A stretch of DNA of 64,000 bases, taken from positions 100,318-164,317 of the forward strand of contig DKPQ01000006.1 of the NCBI GenBank assembly GCA_002471275.1, given 5' to 3'. The DNA is from Flammeovirgaceae bacterium UBA7330 (lineage in GTDB: Bacteria; Bacteroidota; Bacteroidia; Cytophagales; Cyclobacteriaceae). Numbering within the stretch: the stretch's first letter is position 1; the number at the start of each line of letters is the position of its first letter. Below the pieces are notes generated by a model, which was not told the DNA's origin, ran no database searches, and was given only the letters and a program-made list of their open reading frames with translations. The translations under genes and the position numbers were made by a program. Shown here piece after piece: positions 62,400 through 64,000 of this stretch.

Positions 62400-62438
62400 C
62401 GACTCCCCACCTTCGGCGGGCAGGCTTCTGGGTGTACA
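62400..62438 (+). repeat. Broken tRNA 3'-end fragment with hairpin insertion
   Basis: TCGACTCC, then a 19-base GC-rich insert (CCACCTTCGGCGGGCAGGC), then TTCTGGGTGTACA. Without the insert it equals the T-arm and 3' end of the tRNA-Arg (TCGACTCCTTCTGGGTGTACA, one base shared). It is downstream of the real tRNA and upstream of the terminator. Confidence 0.72.
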
Positions 62439-62442
62439 ATAT

Positions 62443-62471
62443 AAAGCATCTCATTATGAGGTGCTTTTTTT
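62443..62471 (+). terminator. Terminator after the tRNA-Arg locus
   Basis: AAGCATCTCA and TGAGGTGCTT pair around TTA, followed by seven T. Confidence 0.8.
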
Positions 62472-62530
62472 GTTTGTAGGCACCATTATTAGAAAATCCA
62501 TCCAGCGAACCTCAGACCACCAATTTTTTG

Positions 62531-62703
62531 ACGTCATTCTGAACGAAGTGAAGAATCTTATGCTCGTGAGTAGAATCGGAGAATCCCTAACTATTGACAA
62601 GATTCTTCACTTCGCCTACAATCTCCCCATAGAAAGAAAACAGGCTTGAGATTTCATATAGCTTTATTATGATCATTTGAGAAAGCTCCGTTCAGAATGA
62701 CGT
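62531..62703. repeat. Palindromic REP/MITE-like repeat, right arm interrupted
   Basis: CGAAGTGAAGAATCTT (62544-62559) and AAGATTCTTCACTTCG (62599-62614) are a perfect 16-base inverted repeat. The outer ends ACGTCATTCTGAAC (62531-62544) and GTTCAGAATGACGT (62690-62703) are also inverted, but the right arm is split by 75 bases (62615-62689). It resembles short dispersed hairpin repeats of Bacteroidota genomes. No gene is seen between 62073 and 63058 other than the tRNA. Confidence 0.75.
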
Positions 62704-62833
62704 TTGAGATTGTTGTTTTTCACTTATATCAACGTGCACCTAAAACCTGAAACTGATAAACAAAAAATCAACAATTGACTTAACAAACACCTCCATATTT
62801 CCCAAATACCATACCCCAACAAATAATATACTG

Positions 62834-63058
62834 TTCACAACATATTATTTCTATTCACAACATATAATATACTGTTCACAACACTTATTTCATAATTCAC
62901 AACATACACATAGTAATTCACAACACATTTCGAATACTTCACAACGTTGTGAAATAGATAAAACATGTTGTGAACTACCTTTTACTTGTTGTGGACAATT
63001 AAAACTTTGTTGTGAAGACTAATTATAGTGCTGGGAAGTGTCTGAATGATGTTGAGAA
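62834..63058. repeat. Mirror-symmetric array of TTCACAACA motifs at 21-bp pitch
   Basis: Six direct copies of TTCACAACA start at 62834, 62854, 62875, 62896, 62917 and 62938; six inverted copies (TGTTGTGAA type) start at 62945, 62966, 62987, 63008, 63029 and 63050, the last two degenerate (TGCTGGGAA, TGTTGAGAA). Pitch is 21 bases (once 20). The centre is the palindrome TTCACAACGTTGTGAA (62938-62953). A degenerate extra copy (ACCCCAACA) may start at 62813, again 21 bases out. Spacers are AT-rich and unrelated. It abuts the stop codon of the next gene. Confidence 0.85.
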
Positions 63059-63763
63059 CTACCTTCGGGACCGGTAACGATGCCTGTAGCCAGTGATGCG
63101 GACCTTGTCGTCACGGAAAACAAACCGGCCAGTTACCCGGATAATATGTACTGCCTCCAGTAGGTGGGTATAGGCCCGATCCCGAAGCTCCTTTGCTTCG
63201 GTAGACATCCTTTCTACATTCCACAGGGCTGTGGCATTTGCAAGTTTGGAGACTAAACCGGAAGCAAGCTTGATTTTCTTGATTTCAAAGCCAATAGCTT
63301 CAAGTCCATGGGTATGACTATTAGCCAGGACAACCAGATCACTCAGATCCTGAGCCAGGTCAGCACTTGAAGTGCCTTTCATGATGTCGTTCACGGAACT
63401 TTGAATATGTTCATCTTGCCTGAAAGCAAAACGGAGCGCTGCTACCAGGTCATTCTTTACCTGGAGTGCTTCAGCCCTTACCTTCTTCTGATTGAGTAAT
63501 ATGGTTTTGCGGCTTTCGCGGCAGCTGATCCAATGCGATTGGGCAAGCTGAAGGGCGTCAATTCGATCTGACAAAGATTCAACCAAACTTTTATCCACCC
63601 CAGCAGCATACAATTTCGTCAAATCCGCTCGAATCCAGACATACAAATTATGGGCTTCCTGAATGAAAACATCCACTGGTATGATGGGTCGCTTGACCTC
63701 ATTCAGGGGTATTGCTTCAAGTGACTTTTTTAATGGGATATCTTGAATGGGCATACTTCGCAT
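63059..63763 (-). CDS. Helical protein of unknown function
   Basis: The 234-residue cytoplasmic protein has no signal peptide and no domain I recognise. It is predicted mostly helical: PVDVFIQEAHNLYVWIRADL, LVESLSDRIDALQLAQSHWI, then a long helix with RAEALQVKNDLVAALRFAFR, and further helices (LATRY-like patterns such as NVERMSTEAKELRDRAYTHL). The C-terminus is strongly basic (ITGYRHRYRSRR), which could bind nucleic acid. Its stop codon (63059-63061) directly touches the 21-bp-phased repeat array, so any transcript runs into that array. A link between protein and array is an inference from position. The gene is supported by length and amino acid composition. Confidence 0.68.
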   Translation of the reverse strand: MRSMPIQDIPLKKSLEAIPLNEVKRPIIPVDVFIQEAHNLYVWIRADLTKLYAAGVDKSLVESLSDRIDALQLAQSHWISCRESRKTILLNQKKVRAEALQVKNDLVAALRFAFRQDEHIQSSVNDIMKGTSSADLAQDLSDLVVLANSHTHGLEAIGFEIKKIKLASGLVSKLANATALWNVERMSTEAKELRDRAYTHLLEAVHIIRVTGRFVFRDDKVRITGYRHRYRSRR

Positions 63764-63872
63764 AAAATGAGCAGGACACTAAGATACTAAAATTGTTTTT
63801 CTGGTAGCGGTATGGTAGATGGCTAATACATCTTCAGGCATTATCGAGAGAGGCTGGGCATAGAGTAGAATT

Positions 63873-63955
63873 ACGCCCCTTTGGGGCTAGGCAAGATTTA
63901 TGATTCGACACACAGGGCCAAGGCCCTGTGTAGTCTGATGCCGCTCCATTGGAGC
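63873..63955. repeat. Cluster of three short perfect hairpins
   Basis: GCCCC-TTT-GGGGC (63875-63887), ACACAGGGCC-AA-GGCCCTGTGT (63910-63931) and GCTCC-ATT-GGAGC (63943-63955) follow one another within about 80 bases of otherwise noncoding DNA after the start of the last gene. No T-run follows them. They look like dispersed hairpin repeats; the window ends soon after, so their full extent is not visible. Confidence 0.65.
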
Positions 63956-64000
63956 TATACTTAGTTGAGGCATATGACTCATGCGTAACAGTGAAGCTCC

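Noticed and set aside
62298..62438. Integrated genomic island at the tRNA-Arg with attL/attR
   Set aside because: The duplicated 3' end is only about 30 bases downstream of the tRNA, is broken by an insert, and no integrase or island genes lie between.
62855..63019. Short open frame through the array coding repeated SQH-type heptads then Cys-rich units
   Set aside because: The frame is open only because the pitch (21) is divisible by three; it has no plausible start codon, and the inverted half shows that symmetry is at DNA level.
62834..63058. CRISPR array
   Set aside because: Only 9 bases repeat, spacers are about 12 bases, half the copies are inverted, and no cas genes are present.

Overview
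This 64 kb window comes from a member of the Bacteroidota, most likely a Cytophagales-type (gliding or marine) bacterium. The evidence is a PorP/SprF protein and a CHU_C-type sorting domain of the type IX secretion system, many short lipoproteins and exported proteins, SiaB/SiaC regulators, a TypA/PncB/SucC gene repertoire typical of the phylum, promoters of the -33 TTTG / -7 TAnnTTTG type, and starts without clear Shine-Dalgarno sequences. The species cannot be named from the window. No phage, complete insertion sequence or CRISPR array was seen.

Layout. 1-9.9 kb (+): a signalling block with a 5'-truncated multi-PAS histidine kinase, a lipoprotein, a coiled-coil membrane protein, SiaC and SiaB homologues, a NarL-type kinase/response-regulator pair and a TPR-CHAT protein. 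9.9-18.4 kb (-): a four-gene, translationally coupled surface operon (fibre-like protein, CHU_C protein, PorP/SprF, OmpA-LysM protein). 18.6-23.0 kb (-): an unusual operon of ATP-grasp ligase, 669-residue papain-like protein and stand-alone alanine-racemase-family enzyme. 23.2-38.8 kb: TypA, PhoD-like phosphatase, MltF, DUF4382 lipoprotein, sulfatase, GAPDH, nicotinamide salvage (pncB-pncA), LolD-type ATPase with an EamA transporter, and sucC. 38.9-46.1 kb: two exported metallopeptidases, CsaA, a frameshifted Crp/Fnr regulator beside an FAD monooxygenase, and a PIG-L deacetylase. 46.2-58.3 kb (+): a branched-chain amino acid and threonine block, ilvE-D-B-N-C-A then thrA-B-C, led by a readable leader-peptide attenuator. 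58.4-64 kb: accessory DNA with a DUF4160/DUF2442 pair between related repeats, a dehydrogenase/nitroreductase pair, a tandem lipoprotein duplication with one frameshifted copy, a tRNA-Arg flanked by broken tRNA-like copies, palindromic repeats, and a mirror-symmetric array of TTCACAACA motifs at 21-bp pitch.

How the genes work together. The thr genes make threonine from aspartate, IlvA deaminates it to 2-oxobutanoate, and IlvBN/C/D/E carry that and pyruvate to isoleucine and valine. The leader peptide at 46199-46279 is rich in Ile/Val/Leu codons and is followed by mutually exclusive antiterminator and terminator stems, so charged branched-chain tRNA should control the operon. The surface operon probably builds a T9SS-linked outer-membrane complex.

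Best candidates for undescribed biology: (1) the ATP-grasp / papain-like / racemase operon, where residues resembling the papain Gln-Cys-His-Asn set can be read in the otherwise unrecognised middle protein; (2) the 21-bp-phased inverted array abutting an unknown helical-protein gene; (3) the tRNA-Arg locus with hairpin-interrupted tRNA fragments. All functions are read from sequence alone; no database search was possible.
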